Shown piece by piece: positions 36,730 through 45,244 of a stretch of DNA of 64,000 nt. The position numbers were made by a program, and so were the translations under genes. Below the pieces are notes generated by a model, which searched no databases, was not told the DNA's origin, and worked only from the letters and a program-made list of their open reading frames with translations. Position 1 is the stretch's first letter. Each line of letters opens with the position of its first letter. Location: contig JBFIKF010000002.1 in the NCBI GenBank assembly GCA_041600415.1, positions 372,001-436,000 of the forward strand. Reading direction: 5' to 3'. Source of the DNA: JBFJKD01 sp041600415 (GTDB lineage: Bacteria > Pseudomonadota > Gammaproteobacteria > Pseudomonadales > Porticoccaceae).

Positions 36730-38544
36730 ATGGATTTGCAAACCCTGACCTATCTGGCCGTCGGCCTAAGCTTCGCGCTGTATATCGGTATCGCCCTGTG
36801 GTCGCAAGCCCACAGTACCGGCGACTTCTACATCGCCAGTGGTGGGGTACACCCCATCGCCAACGGCATGGCCACCGCCGCCGACTGGATGTCCGCCGCG
36901 TCGTTTATTTCCATGGCCGGACTGATAGCCTTTATGGGCTACGATGGTGCGGTCTATCTGATGGGCTGGACCGGCGGCTACGTGCTACTCGCCCTGTTAC
37001 TTGCACCCTATCTGCGCAAATTCGGCAAATTTACAGTACCCGCGTTTATCGGCGAGCGTTATCACTCCCGCACGGCCCGCGTGGTCGCGGTGATTTGCCT
37101 GATTTTTATTTCGTTTACTTATGTCGCGGGGCAAATGCGCGGCGTCGGCATTGTGTTTTCCCGATTTTTAGAAGTGGACATTAACACCGGCCTGCTGGTA
37201 GGTATGGGCGTAGTTTTTATTTACGCGGTCATGGGCGGTATGAAAGGCATCACCTACACCCAGGTCGCCCAGTACTGCGTATTAATTTTTGCGTACACGG
37301 TTCCCGCGGTTTTTATCGCTTTTCAGTTTACCGGCAATCCGGTTCCCCAACTGGCTCTGGGCAGTGAATTAAGCGACGGCTCCGGCGCGCTCTTGGCCAA
37401 GCTGGATCAGGTATTACTGGAACTGGGTTTTGGTGAATATACAGAAGGCAAAAAAAGCATTCAGGACATGTTTTTTATTACCCTCGCGCTGATGGTGGGC
37501 ACCGCGGGATTACCCCATGTGATCGTGCGTTTTTTTACCGTTCCCAAGGTTCGCGATGCGCGTAAATCCGCGGGTTGGGCGCTGATTTTTATCGCCCTTT
37601 TGTATACCACAGCCCCTGCCGTCGGCGCATTAGCCCGACTCAACCTGGTCGAAACCGTGAACGGCATCGAGCAGCAGGGCACCCCCTATGGGGATATGCC
37701 ACGGTGGTTTCAAACCTGGGAGAATTCCGACCTGCTCGCCTGGTACGACCACAATGGCGATGGCCGTATTCAATATGCCGCCGGCGACGCGGTGGTGGGC
37801 AAGCCCACATTCGACGACGCGCGGCGCGGCGCCCAGGGCGAACGACTGGTGCTCAACCCCGGCAGCGGAGCCGTAGTCGGCGAGGCCCCGTTTGCCAATG
37901 AGCTGTACGTGGACCCGGATATTATGGTGCTCGCCAATCCGGAAATCGCCGGTCTTCCCAATTGGGTCATCGCACTGATAGCTGCTGGCGGCATTGCCGC
38001 GGCACTGTCCACCGCAGCCGGGCTGTTGCTGGTCATCTCTTCGTCTATCTCCCACGACCTGCTAAAAGGTATTTTTGCCAAAAATATCAGCGAAAAAACC
38101 GAACTTATAGCGGGACGGTGTGCCGCCGCGGTGGCCATTGCCATCGCCGGTTACCTGGGGGCCAATCCCCCTGCTTTCGTCGCCCAGGTCGTGGCTTTCG
38201 CATTTGGCCTGGCGGCCGCGTCCCTGTTTCCGGCCATTCTCATGGGCATCTTCAGCCACAAAATGAATAAATGGGGCGCCATCAGCGGCATGCTCACCGG
38301 CCTGATCTTTACCCTCGGTTACATTTTGTATTTCAAGGGGGTATTTATCGAACCGCTGGCTGACAACATCCCCGCAAACTGGCTATTTGGGATTTCCCCC
38401 GAAGGCATTGGCGCTGTCGGTATGGTCCTGAATTTTACGGTCGCCGCCCTGGTGGCGACATTCACCGCCGATCCCCCGGCCCATATCGCTGATCTGGTGC
38501 GCCATATCCGCGTCCCCGGCCACCCCCGGCCGCCCTCCTCCTGA
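36730..38544 (+). CDS. Sodium:solute symporter (SSS family, acetate/monocarboxylate-like)
   Basis: 604 residues with about 13 membrane helices. SSS signatures include ASGGVHPIANGMATAADWMS, ALMVGTAGLPHVIVRFFTVP and AALSTAAGLLLVISSSISHD. It belongs to the VC_2705/ActP-like branch that pairs with DUF4212 proteins. The loop between helices (about residues 290-405) is long and hydrophilic. It takes up a small carboxylate with Na+; acetate or propionate is likely but unproven. AGGAA precedes the ATG. Confidence 0.9.
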   Translation: MDLQTLTYLAVGLSFALYIGIALWSQAHSTGDFYIASGGVHPIANGMATAADWMSAASFISMAGLIAFMGYDGAVYLMGWTGGYVLLALLLAPYLRKFGKFTVPAFIGERYHSRTARVVAVICLIFISFTYVAGQMRGVGIVFSRFLEVDINTGLLVGMGVVFIYAVMGGMKGITYTQVAQYCVLIFAYTVPAVFIAFQFTGNPVPQLALGSELSDGSGALLAKLDQVLLELGFGEYTEGKKSIQDMFFITLALMVGTAGLPHVIVRFFTVPKVRDARKSAGWALIFIALLYTTAPAVGALARLNLVETVNGIEQQGTPYGDMPRWFQTWENSDLLAWYDHNGDGRIQYAAGDAVVGKPTFDDARRGAQGERLVLNPGSGAVVGEAPFANELYVDPDIMVLANPEIAGLPNWVIALIAAGGIAAALSTAAGLLLVISSSISHDLLKGIFAKNISEKTELIAGRCAAAVAIAIAGYLGANPPAFVAQVVAFAFGLAAASLFPAILMGIFSHKMNKWGAISGMLTGLIFTLGYILYFKGVFIEPLADNIPANWLFGISPEGIGAVGMVLNFTVAALVATFTADPPAHIADLVRHIRVPGHPRPPSS

Positions 38545-38701
38545 TGTAGAGGGTAAAGCCCCCGACCGGCTCGCGCATCCCGACAGGCACCACAAGTACC
38601 CCTTGTTGCACCGTCGCACCCCTAAAGTTTTGGCCTGAGCGCCCGCTAACCAGACATAGCGCCCACATGTCGTGGACGAAACTTTAGTTTTGAGGCGAAT
38701 T

Positions 38702-40129
38702 ATGTCCAGTATCCCAGCTATTGGCAGTATGTCGTTCAGTCAAAGTGTCAACCATATGGCCGATCGCGCATTTGCGGCGCTGGGCACTGACCCCGGCATC
38801 GCCGCTACGATTAAAGCCGGCAGCGCCACCCTCGAAGTACGTTTTCCCATCGAAATCAAAGGCAAGATCGAAATTTTTACCGGGTGGCGCTCCGTCCACA
38901 GCACCCACCGGCTACCCGCCAAGGGCGGCATCCGCTTTGCACCGATTGTGGATCAGGACGAGGTGGAGGCGCTGGCAGCCTTGATGACCTACAAATGCGC
39001 CATCGTCGACGTACCCTTCGGCGGTTCCAAGGGCGGGTTGATGATCGACCCCAGCAAATACGATCGCGCGGATATGGAAAAGATTACCCGTCGTTTCGCC
39101 CGGGAGCTGATTCGCAAAGGATTTCTCAGCCCCGCGACCAACGTGCCTGCGCCCGATATGGGTACGGGTGAACGGGAAATGGCATGGATTACCGACACCT
39201 ACAAGCATCTGCATCCGGAAGATCTCAACTACCTGGGTTGTGTCACCGGCAAACCGGTGGCCCACGGCGGGATTCGCGGGCGCACGGAAGCGACTGGTCG
39301 CGGTGTGGTTTATGCGATACGGGAATTTTTTCGGCACTCCGACTGCGTCGCGGCGACCGGCATGGAAGGCGATCTCAGTGGCAAGCGTGTGGTTGTGCAG
39401 GGTTTGGGCAATGTGGGCTACCACACCGCCAAACTTCTATCTGAGGAAGACGGCTGTAAAATTATCGCCGTAATCGAACGAGACGGCGCGCTGGTTAACC
39501 CGGCGGGCCTGGATATCGAGGCGATTCATCAATTTATCATTGCCCATAAAACCGTGCGCGGTTACCCGGATGCGGTATTAGTAGAAGACGGCAAATCGGC
39601 ATTGGCGATGGATTGCGACATTCTGATTCCGGCGGCCCTCGAAGCACAGATTACCCGGGACAACGCAGCAACCATTCAAGCGCGCCTGATCGTTGAGGCC
39701 GCCAATGGCCCAGTGACCTTTGAGGCAGACGAAATGCTGTGTCGACGCGGCGTAACCATCCTGCCGGATGCGTATATTAACGCCGGCGGCGTGACCGTTT
39801 CTTATTTTGAATGGGTGCGCAATCTGGCGCATATCCGTTTCGGCCGCATGGAGCGGCGCTACGATGAAATGCGCGGTGAACACCTGTTGCGGGCCATTGA
39901 ATCCATGACCGAACATCCGATTCCGGACTGGATCAAGAAAGAGCTGGTACAGGGTGCTAACGAACTGGATCTGGTGCGCTCAGGTCTGGATGACACCATG
40001 CGGCTGGCGTTTCAGCAAATCAAGCAGGTGTTCGACAGCAACGAGAAAGTGCACGACTACCGCACCGCGGCCTATGTGGTGGCGATCGAAAAAATCTCTC
40101 GCTCGTACCACGACATCGGCATTCACTAA
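38702..40129 (+). CDS. Glu/Leu/Phe/Val dehydrogenase family protein
   Basis: 475 residues. The catalytic motifs are LPAKGGIRFAP, ALMTYKCAIVDVPFGGSKGG (active Lys) and TNVPAPDMGTGEREMAWI (Asp). The C-terminal NAD-binding domain has VVQGLGNVGYHTA. It deaminates glutamate or a branched amino acid to the 2-oxo acid. ATG at 38702 has GAGG 6 bases upstream; an earlier in-frame ATG at 38672 lacks a ribosome site. Glutamate dehydrogenase is the likeliest reading, but substrate residues were not checked by alignment. Confidence 0.88.
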   Translation: MSSIPAIGSMSFSQSVNHMADRAFAALGTDPGIAATIKAGSATLEVRFPIEIKGKIEIFTGWRSVHSTHRLPAKGGIRFAPIVDQDEVEALAALMTYKCAIVDVPFGGSKGGLMIDPSKYDRADMEKITRRFARELIRKGFLSPATNVPAPDMGTGEREMAWITDTYKHLHPEDLNYLGCVTGKPVAHGGIRGRTEATGRGVVYAIREFFRHSDCVAATGMEGDLSGKRVVVQGLGNVGYHTAKLLSEEDGCKIIAVIERDGALVNPAGLDIEAIHQFIIAHKTVRGYPDAVLVEDGKSALAMDCDILIPAALEAQITRDNAATIQARLIVEAANGPVTFEADEMLCRRGVTILPDAYINAGGVTVSYFEWVRNLAHIRFGRMERRYDEMRGEHLLRAIESMTEHPIPDWIKKELVQGANELDLVRSGLDDTMRLAFQQIKQVFDSNEKVHDYRTAAYVVAIEKISRSYHDIGIH

Positions 40130-40147
40130 CCGACAGTTTAGGGAACA

Positions 40148-40183
40148 CTATCGCCAGGACCAGTGAACCGGTCCTGGCGATAG
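40148..40183. terminator. Long perfect hairpin between convergent genes
   Basis: A 14-base-pair perfect stem (CTATCGCCAGGACC and GGTCCTGGCGATAG) with an 8-base loop lies between the dehydrogenase stop and the GST stop. No T-run follows on either strand, so it may stabilise mRNA ends rather than terminate. Confidence 0.6.
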
Positions 40184-40196
40184 CTGTTACAGCAAC

Positions 40197-40805
40197 TTAA
40201 CCGAGCAGACCTTCCGCCTTGAGTGCTTCCTGCACCGCTGGCCGTGCGGCGATACGACCGGCGTATTCGCCCAGCGCTGGCCATTTGCCGATGTCTACAC
40301 CGACGAATTTACCCCATCCCAGAATGGTAAACAGGTAGCCATCCGCCACCGAAAACTTATCGCCTATCAAAAAGGATTTGCCGTTCAACTGCTCGGCAAT
40401 GTAGCTCAAACGACGATCCAACGCTTCGGTCGCTGCTTTTTTCATATCGTCGGTAGACGCCGGGTTGAACAGCGGACTGAAGTTCTTGTGCACTTCGGCG
40501 TTCAGAAACGTCAGCCACTCCTGCAGGCGGTAGCGGTCGGCGCTACCCGCGGCGGGAGCCAGGCCGGCAGCGGGATTCTGGTCGGCAATGTACTGCACAA
40601 TCGCCGGACCTTCGGTCAGATATTCGCCATTGTCCAGCTGTAGCACGGGGACGTAGCCTTTGGGGTTGACCGCGTTAAAGTCAGTACCATCGTCAACGGT
40701 TTTGGCGCGCAGGTCGACCTTGGCCAGATCCACCTGGAGTCCCGCTTCGCGGCACGCAATGTGCGGCGACAGGGAACAGGCACCGGGGGCATAAAATAGT
40801 TTCAT
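40197..40805 (-). CDS. gstA: Glutathione S-transferase, beta class
   Basis: 202 residues. The N-terminal thioredoxin fold begins MKLFYAPGACSLSPHI with Cys10, the beta-class active Cys, and LTEGPAIVQYI, the glutathione-contacting loop. The C-terminal helical domain has WLTFLNAEVHKNFSPLF with the His of the second site. It conjugates glutathione to electrophiles in the cytosol. AAGGAG precedes the ATG at 40805. It appears monocistronic. Confidence 0.92.
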   Translation of the reverse strand: MKLFYAPGACSLSPHIACREAGLQVDLAKVDLRAKTVDDGTDFNAVNPKGYVPVLQLDNGEYLTEGPAIVQYIADQNPAAGLAPAAGSADRYRLQEWLTFLNAEVHKNFSPLFNPASTDDMKKAATEALDRRLSYIAEQLNGKSFLIGDKFSVADGYLFTILGWGKFVGVDIGKWPALGEYAGRIAARPAVQEALKAEGLLG

Positions 40806-41027
40806 GGAAAACTCCTTATAGATAACAAACCACGGGTTGAAAATTATTGTCCTGATTAAACGGTTCCAGCAAAACTGGTACGCGATCTAACTAGTCGTAT
40901 GCGACAGGCAAAACCAGATCTCATCGACAAGTTGAGTAAAAAGTCATTACTGACCGGACCGCAGAGACTACACCATTTTTAAACAGGCAACCAAGGATTT
41001 TCGCCAAGGGACTTTTTCTTCCAGGCG

Positions 41028-41696
41028 CTACAATTGTTTGTGAAACAGCACCACACCACCGGCAAAGAACTGGGGCTCGACACGCCACTGAGCACCCAGC
41101 CACAGGAAGGATGCACGGGCAAAGAACGCCACATGGGTTGGATCGTTTTTATAGTGCCAGGCTGCAAAGTCCGCCTTCTTCACCGCAGGCTGGGTCATTA
41201 GACCCAACCAGCCCCCCGGCACCAGTAGCCCCCACAACTGGGACAACACCGCACCCGGCGCGGCCAGATGTTCCACCACTTCAGTAGCCGTAACAAAATC
41301 GTAACGCCGTTCAAGCACGTCGTTATCGGGCGCGTAAAATGGATCGAAGTTGGTCACCCGATGTCCCAGCTCGGCCAACATCACGCACAGCGTCGGCCCA
41401 GGACCCGAGCCAAAATCCAGCCCGCTGGAGGCCGGTGCGAGGCGCTCCGCCAACGGCACCGTTAGGCGGCTCAGAAAGTGGCGATAACCGGTATCCTGTG
41501 GCCCATTGCGATGCAGGTCGTACTGTGCCTTTTCGGCGGCGCGGGACAGATGCCAGGTGCGGGGAACAAATACCAGCGCGCAAATGGGGCACTGGCGATA
41601 GCTTCTGTCGCGGTCGCGATGATAGGCCCGCGTATCCAGCCCCCTGCAAAGGGGGCAGATGCCGCTAGCAGACTTCTTGTTGGTTATCCCGGACAC
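41028..41696 (-). CDS. Class I methyltransferase with N-terminal zinc ribbon
   Basis: About 222 residues. An N-terminal C4 zinc ribbon (CPLC and CPIC, near residues 14 and 36) precedes a SAM-binding domain with SSGLDFGSGPG, FDFVTATEVVEHL-like spacing (VTATEVVEHL) and LLVPGGWLGLMTQP. The target is unknown; related zinc-ribbon methyltransferases act on small molecules or sugars. The GTG at 41696 is the first plausible start; the frame extends back to a TTG directly after the alcohol dehydrogenase stop in the same frame. No good ribosome site is seen for either. Confidence 0.72.
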   Translation of the reverse strand: MSGITNKKSASGICPLCRGLDTRAYHRDRDRSYRQCPICALVFVPRTWHLSRAAEKAQYDLHRNGPQDTGYRHFLSRLTVPLAERLAPASSGLDFGSGPGPTLCVMLAELGHRVTNFDPFYAPDNDVLERRYDFVTATEVVEHLAAPGAVLSQLWGLLVPGGWLGLMTQPAVKKADFAAWHYKNDPTHVAFFARASFLWLGAQWRVEPQFFAGGVVLFHKQL

Positions 41697-41726
41697 AGAC
41701 GCTTTAACCGTGCCGCAGCATACCAA

Positions 41727-42821
41727 TCAATCGTAGATAATAACGCCGCGGGCATTGCGACCGGCTTCCAGGTCGGCAAAAGCCTGTGGCGCCTCGTCGA
41801 TGGAGTAGGTGCGTGTCACCATGCGGTCGAGATCGAGCTTACCGCGCTGATACAAGTTCAGATATTTGGGGAAATCCACCTTAAATTCCGCACTGCCGTA
41901 CATCGAACCCTTGAGGGTCTTGGCGGTGAGGGGAAACATCAGGGCGTTCAGTTCCAGTTTCTGGGACAGCTTACCCACGCCGACGACGGTCATCACGCCA
42001 CCGCGGCGAGTGGCCTTTTGCGCCTGATCGACCACCGCTGGAATACCGATGGCTTCAAACCCGTAATCCACACCGATCCCGTCGGTCAACGCCATAATCG
42101 CCTTTAACGGCTCCTTAGCGCCATTTACCAGGTCCGTGGCGCCCAGTTCCGCCGCCATAGCCAGTTTTTCCTCCGACAAATCCACCGCGATGATTTGCGC
42201 CGCACCCGCAATACGCGCGCCCTGAATAATCGACAGCCCCACCCCGCCCGCACCGAATACCGCGACCGTACTACCCGGTTTAACCTGCGCTGTCTTAAGC
42301 GCCGCACCGACCCCCGTAGTAACCCCACAACCCACCAGTGCCGCAGCTTTCAGATCGATGTCCTTGTCGATGGCCACCACACACATGGCGGGCACCACCG
42401 CGTATTCCGCCATATTGCCAAGAAACTGCATGACGTTGATATCCTGCCCGTTAAGTTTGACCCGGGTGGAACCATCCATCATCTTGCCGGTGGGCACGCT
42501 TTCCAGACACAGATAAGGCTCGCTGCGCAGGCAGTGATAACACTGACCACAATTGGGTACGAAGGACAGGGCCACGTGATCCCCTACCTGCACATTGGTC
42601 ACGCCCTCGCCCACCTGTTCGACGATGCCCGCCCCCTCGTGGCCCAGCACCATGGGAAACCCCACGGGAATCGTGCCATTGATGACGGAAAGGTCGGAGT
42701 GGCAGATACCGGTCGCTTTCATTTTCACCAATAATTCACCGGCCTTCGGGGGATCGAGCGTCACAGTCTCCACGCTGAATTTATTCAACTCGTGGGCGAC
42801 CACCGCCTTCATCGTTTTCAT
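41727..42821 (-). CDS. Zinc-dependent alcohol dehydrogenase
   Basis: 364 residues. The catalytic zinc ligands are in ATGICHSDLSV and LGHEGAGIVEQVG; the structural zinc Cys cluster is CGQCYHCLRSEPYLC. The Rossmann motif AVFGAGGVGLSIIQGA is followed by IIAVDLSEEKL, whose acidic residue suggests NAD. It oxidises an alcohol to an aldehyde in the cytosol; the length fits the class III/aryl-alcohol branch. AGGAG is 6 bases before the ATG at 42821. The methyltransferase follows it directly. Confidence 0.9.
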   Translation of the reverse strand: MKTMKAVVAHELNKFSVETVTLDPPKAGELLVKMKATGICHSDLSVINGTIPVGFPMVLGHEGAGIVEQVGEGVTNVQVGDHVALSFVPNCGQCYHCLRSEPYLCLESVPTGKMMDGSTRVKLNGQDINVMQFLGNMAEYAVVPAMCVVAIDKDIDLKAAALVGCGVTTGVGAALKTAQVKPGSTVAVFGAGGVGLSIIQGARIAGAAQIIAVDLSEEKLAMAAELGATDLVNGAKEPLKAIMALTDGIGVDYGFEAIGIPAVVDQAQKATRRGGVMTVVGVGKLSQKLELNALMFPLTAKTLKGSMYGSAEFKVDFPKYLNLYQRGKLDLDRMVTRTYSIDEAPQAFADLEAGRNARGVIIYD

Positions 42822-42971
42822 CGTAAACTCCTAACTGCGATAGCTAAAAAGGCGCGCAGTTTACCACCTAAAGCGACCGGGGTGGCCCTGCCGATTCAAC
42901 AATTTACTTTTCCCGCACGCCGTATTCCGCTATTTTAACGGGCCCTTTTGTACGAGACTGCGGCCAGCACC

Positions 42972-44069
42972 ATGAGCACCCGTTATTCATTGCTTCCCGA
43001 ATGGGCGGAACAGGAAGCCGTTCTGCTGGCCTGGCCCCACCCGTCCACCGACTGGGGCCCCTGCCTGACGGAAATTCAACGGGACTATATCGCCCTGACC
43101 GCCGCCATCGCGCAGGAAGTGACGCCCATCGTCCTGTGTTACGACGCGGCCCATCGCGACGCCATTCAGAGTCAGCTTCACGGCCGCTGTATGCGACCAC
43201 CAGTATTTGTGGTCGCCCCCTATAACGATACCTGGTGCCGGGATTATGGCCCGCTAACCCTGGGTGCCGGGCAACAGCGTCGCCTGCTGGATTTCGCATT
43301 CAACGGCTGGGGCGAAAAATACGCCGCCGACCTGGACAACCATATCAATCGCACGCTGGAACAAGTCTGGGCGGCGCCCCTGCACAGCGTCGACTTCGAA
43401 CTGGAGGGCGGCAGTATCGAAACCGATGGCGTGGGCACCCTGCTCACCACCCGCCACTGCCTGCTGGAAAGTAACCGTAACAACGACTTCAGCGAACAGG
43501 AAATCGAGCAACTATTGCTCGACAAACTGGGCATGCAACGCATTCTGTGGTTAGGGCACGGTGCATTGCTGGGTGACGATACAGACAGTCACGTCGACAA
43601 CCTGGCGCGGTTTTGCAACGCCAGCACCATTGCGTTTGCCACCTGCACCGATGCCGCCGACCCCCACACCCAGCACCTGCAAGCCATGGCGGCGGAATTG
43701 CAAGGCTTTCGCCAACCCAACGGCGAACCTTACCAGTTGCAGCCTATTGCCATTCCGCAACCCCAGTACGACGCCGACGGCAAACGTCTGCCGGGCAGCT
43801 ATATTAATTTTCTGATCCTGAACAACAGCGTTATCGTTCCGATATTTAATTGCCCGCAGGATCAACTGGCACTGGCGGCGTTACAACAATGCTTTCCCGG
43901 CAAACGCCTGCTTACCGTACCGGGGCAAAATCTAATCCGCCAATACGGCGGCCCCCACTGCGCCACCATGCAACTGCCAAAAGGCACCACTCGATGCGCA
44001 GAAATGTCTAATATGGCGCCGGACGATTTAGTAGTATCCGGCAACATCACCTCCCGCCTTCAAAGTTAA
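42972..44069 (+). CDS. aguA: Agmatine deiminase
   Basis: 365 residues. The start MSTRYSLLPEWAEQEAVLLA and the WPHPSTDW, NDTWCRDYGPL and EGGSIETDGVGTLLTT motifs are those of the guanidino-modifying family. The nucleophilic Cys is in GGPHCATMQLP (Cys330). It converts agmatine to N-carbamoylputrescine and ammonia. The ATG at 42972 is preferred over one at 42948. aguB follows after a 52-base gap filled with tandem repeats, giving a two-gene putrescine pathway. Confidence 0.95.
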   Translation: MSTRYSLLPEWAEQEAVLLAWPHPSTDWGPCLTEIQRDYIALTAAIAQEVTPIVLCYDAAHRDAIQSQLHGRCMRPPVFVVAPYNDTWCRDYGPLTLGAGQQRRLLDFAFNGWGEKYAADLDNHINRTLEQVWAAPLHSVDFELEGGSIETDGVGTLLTTRHCLLESNRNNDFSEQEIEQLLLDKLGMQRILWLGHGALLGDDTDSHVDNLARFCNASTIAFATCTDAADPHTQHLQAMAAELQGFRQPNGEPYQLQPIAIPQPQYDADGKRLPGSYINFLILNNSVIVPIFNCPQDQLALAALQQCFPGKRLLTVPGQNLIRQYGGPHCATMQLPKGTTRCAEMSNMAPDDLVVSGNITSRLQS

Positions 44070-44116
44070 GAGAAAGGTTGAGAGAAAGGTTAAGAGCAAG
44101 GTTCAGAACAAGGTTG
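44069..44116 (+). repeat. Four 12-base tandem repeats in the aguA-aguB gap
   Basis: Four direct copies of AGAGAAAGGTTN (AGAGAAAGGTTG, AGAGAAAGGTTA, AGAGCAAGGTTC, AGAACAAGGTTG). Each contains an AAGG Shine-Dalgarno-like core. The last one sits about 8 bases before the aguB ATG and probably serves as its ribosome site. Confidence 0.85.
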
Positions 44117-44121
44117 AGACT

Positions 44122-45039
44122 ATGAGTACAAAATCCCTGCGCGTCGGCGTCATTCAGCAATCCGCCTGGCCAGATAAAACTAAAAGCCTGGCTGAAACCG
44201 AGCGCCTGCTAAAACAACTGGTAGACGCCGGAAAACCAGAGTTGGTGTTATTGCAGGAGCTACATGGCACCCATTATTTTTGTCAGGTGGAAGACCCATC
44301 TCTGTTCGATCTGGCCGAACCCCTCGACGGCCCCACTGCACAAACCCTGTCCCGTTGGGCCAAACAGTACCAATGCGTGCTGGTGGGTTCGATCTTTGAA
44401 AAGCGCGCCCCCGGCGTATTTCACAACACCGCCGTGGTGTTCGACACGGATGGCTCCATGGCCGGTTTTTACCGCAAGATGCACATTCCCGACGACCCCG
44501 GTTTTTATGAAAAGTTTTACTTCACCCCCGGCGACGCCACACGCAACAACGGCGACAGCGGCTTTGCGCCCATTGCCACCAGCGTCGGCCAACTGGGGGT
44601 ACTGGTGTGCTGGGATCAGTGGTACCCGGAAGCCGCCCGCCTGATGGCCCTGGCCGGTGCGGATATACTGCTATATCCCACAGCCATCGGTTGGGACCCG
44701 AACGACAACAAACAGGACCAGACCAACCAGAAAAATGCCTGGCAAATCATGCAACGCTCCCACGCCGTGGCCAACCATCTGCCAGTCATCGTAGCCAACC
44801 GCGTCGGCCACGAACCCGATCCCGCGGACCGCGGTGCGGGTATTCAGTTCTGGGGCGGGAGTTTTATCTGCGGCCAACAGGGCGACATACTGGCTGAGGG
44901 CGACACCGAGAACGCGCAATACCTGCTGGCCGATATCGAACTGGCGCGCACGGAATCACTACGCCGCATGTGGCCCTATTTTCGCGATCGGCGTATCGAC
45001 GCGTACGGGGGACTACAACAACGGTTTCTTAAACCGTAG
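44122..45039 (+). CDS. aguB: N-carbamoylputrescine amidase
   Basis: 305 residues. The nitrilase-fold catalytic residues are Glu in LLQELHGTHYF, Lys in GFYRKMHIPDDP and Cys in VLVCWDQWYPEAARL. It hydrolyses N-carbamoylputrescine to putrescine, CO2 and ammonia. The first copy of the repeat overlaps the aguA stop, and the last supplies a Shine-Dalgarno. Downstream of its stop lies the end of a cassette array on the opposite strand. Confidence 0.95.
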   Translation: MSTKSLRVGVIQQSAWPDKTKSLAETERLLKQLVDAGKPELVLLQELHGTHYFCQVEDPSLFDLAEPLDGPTAQTLSRWAKQYQCVLVGSIFEKRAPGVFHNTAVVFDTDGSMAGFYRKMHIPDDPGFYEKFYFTPGDATRNNGDSGFAPIATSVGQLGVLVCWDQWYPEAARLMALAGADILLYPTAIGWDPNDNKQDQTNQKNAWQIMQRSHAVANHLPVIVANRVGHEPDPADRGAGIQFWGGSFICGQQGDILAEGDTENAQYLLADIELARTESLRRMWPYFRDRRIDAYGGLQQRFLKP

Positions 45040-45068
45040 GGTTGTTCCCAGTGGAGTGCGACAGCGAG

Positions 45069-45155
45069 TGCTGTAAGGCCTTTACTTGTTCCGATCAGTG
45101 TTTCAATTTGCCGGCTGTCGATACGCTTTCGATTAAATCTGGTGAATAACGCCAT
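45069..45155 (-). pseudogene. Truncated BRCT-type cassette gene (N-terminal fragment)
   Basis: It starts ATG at 45155 with GGAGG 6 bases upstream and opens MALFTRFNRKRIDSRQIETL. This resembles the N-terminus of small BRCT-domain proteins that continue with a KGLTADG segment (from memory). After about 29 codons the homology ends (SKGLTA) and the frame runs into unrelated sequence antisense to the end of aguB. It begins directly after attC site 1, as the first gene of a cassette should. I read it as a cassette gene cut by recombination. Confidence 0.5.
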
Positions 45156-45184
45156 GTCATCCTCCGCGAAGGCCTTTCGAGGGC

Positions 45185-45244
45185 GCCTAACGTTTAACTT
45201 AAGCGGCATGCCGAAGGCATGGCCGCTTGAAGGAAGGGTTAGAC
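45185..45244 (-). other. attC recombination site 1 (integron cassette)
   Basis: 60 bases. On the minus strand the ends are GTCTAAC (R'') and GTTAGGC (R'), both fitting the consensus. Inside, TTCAAGCGGCCATGCC pairs with GGCATGCCGCTTAA around a 3-4-base loop, with one extra-helical base and unpaired spacers of 6 and 7 bases, as in aadA-type attC sites. The stop codon of the 256-residue gene lies within R''. No mismatch to the canonical layout is seen. Confidence 0.88.
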
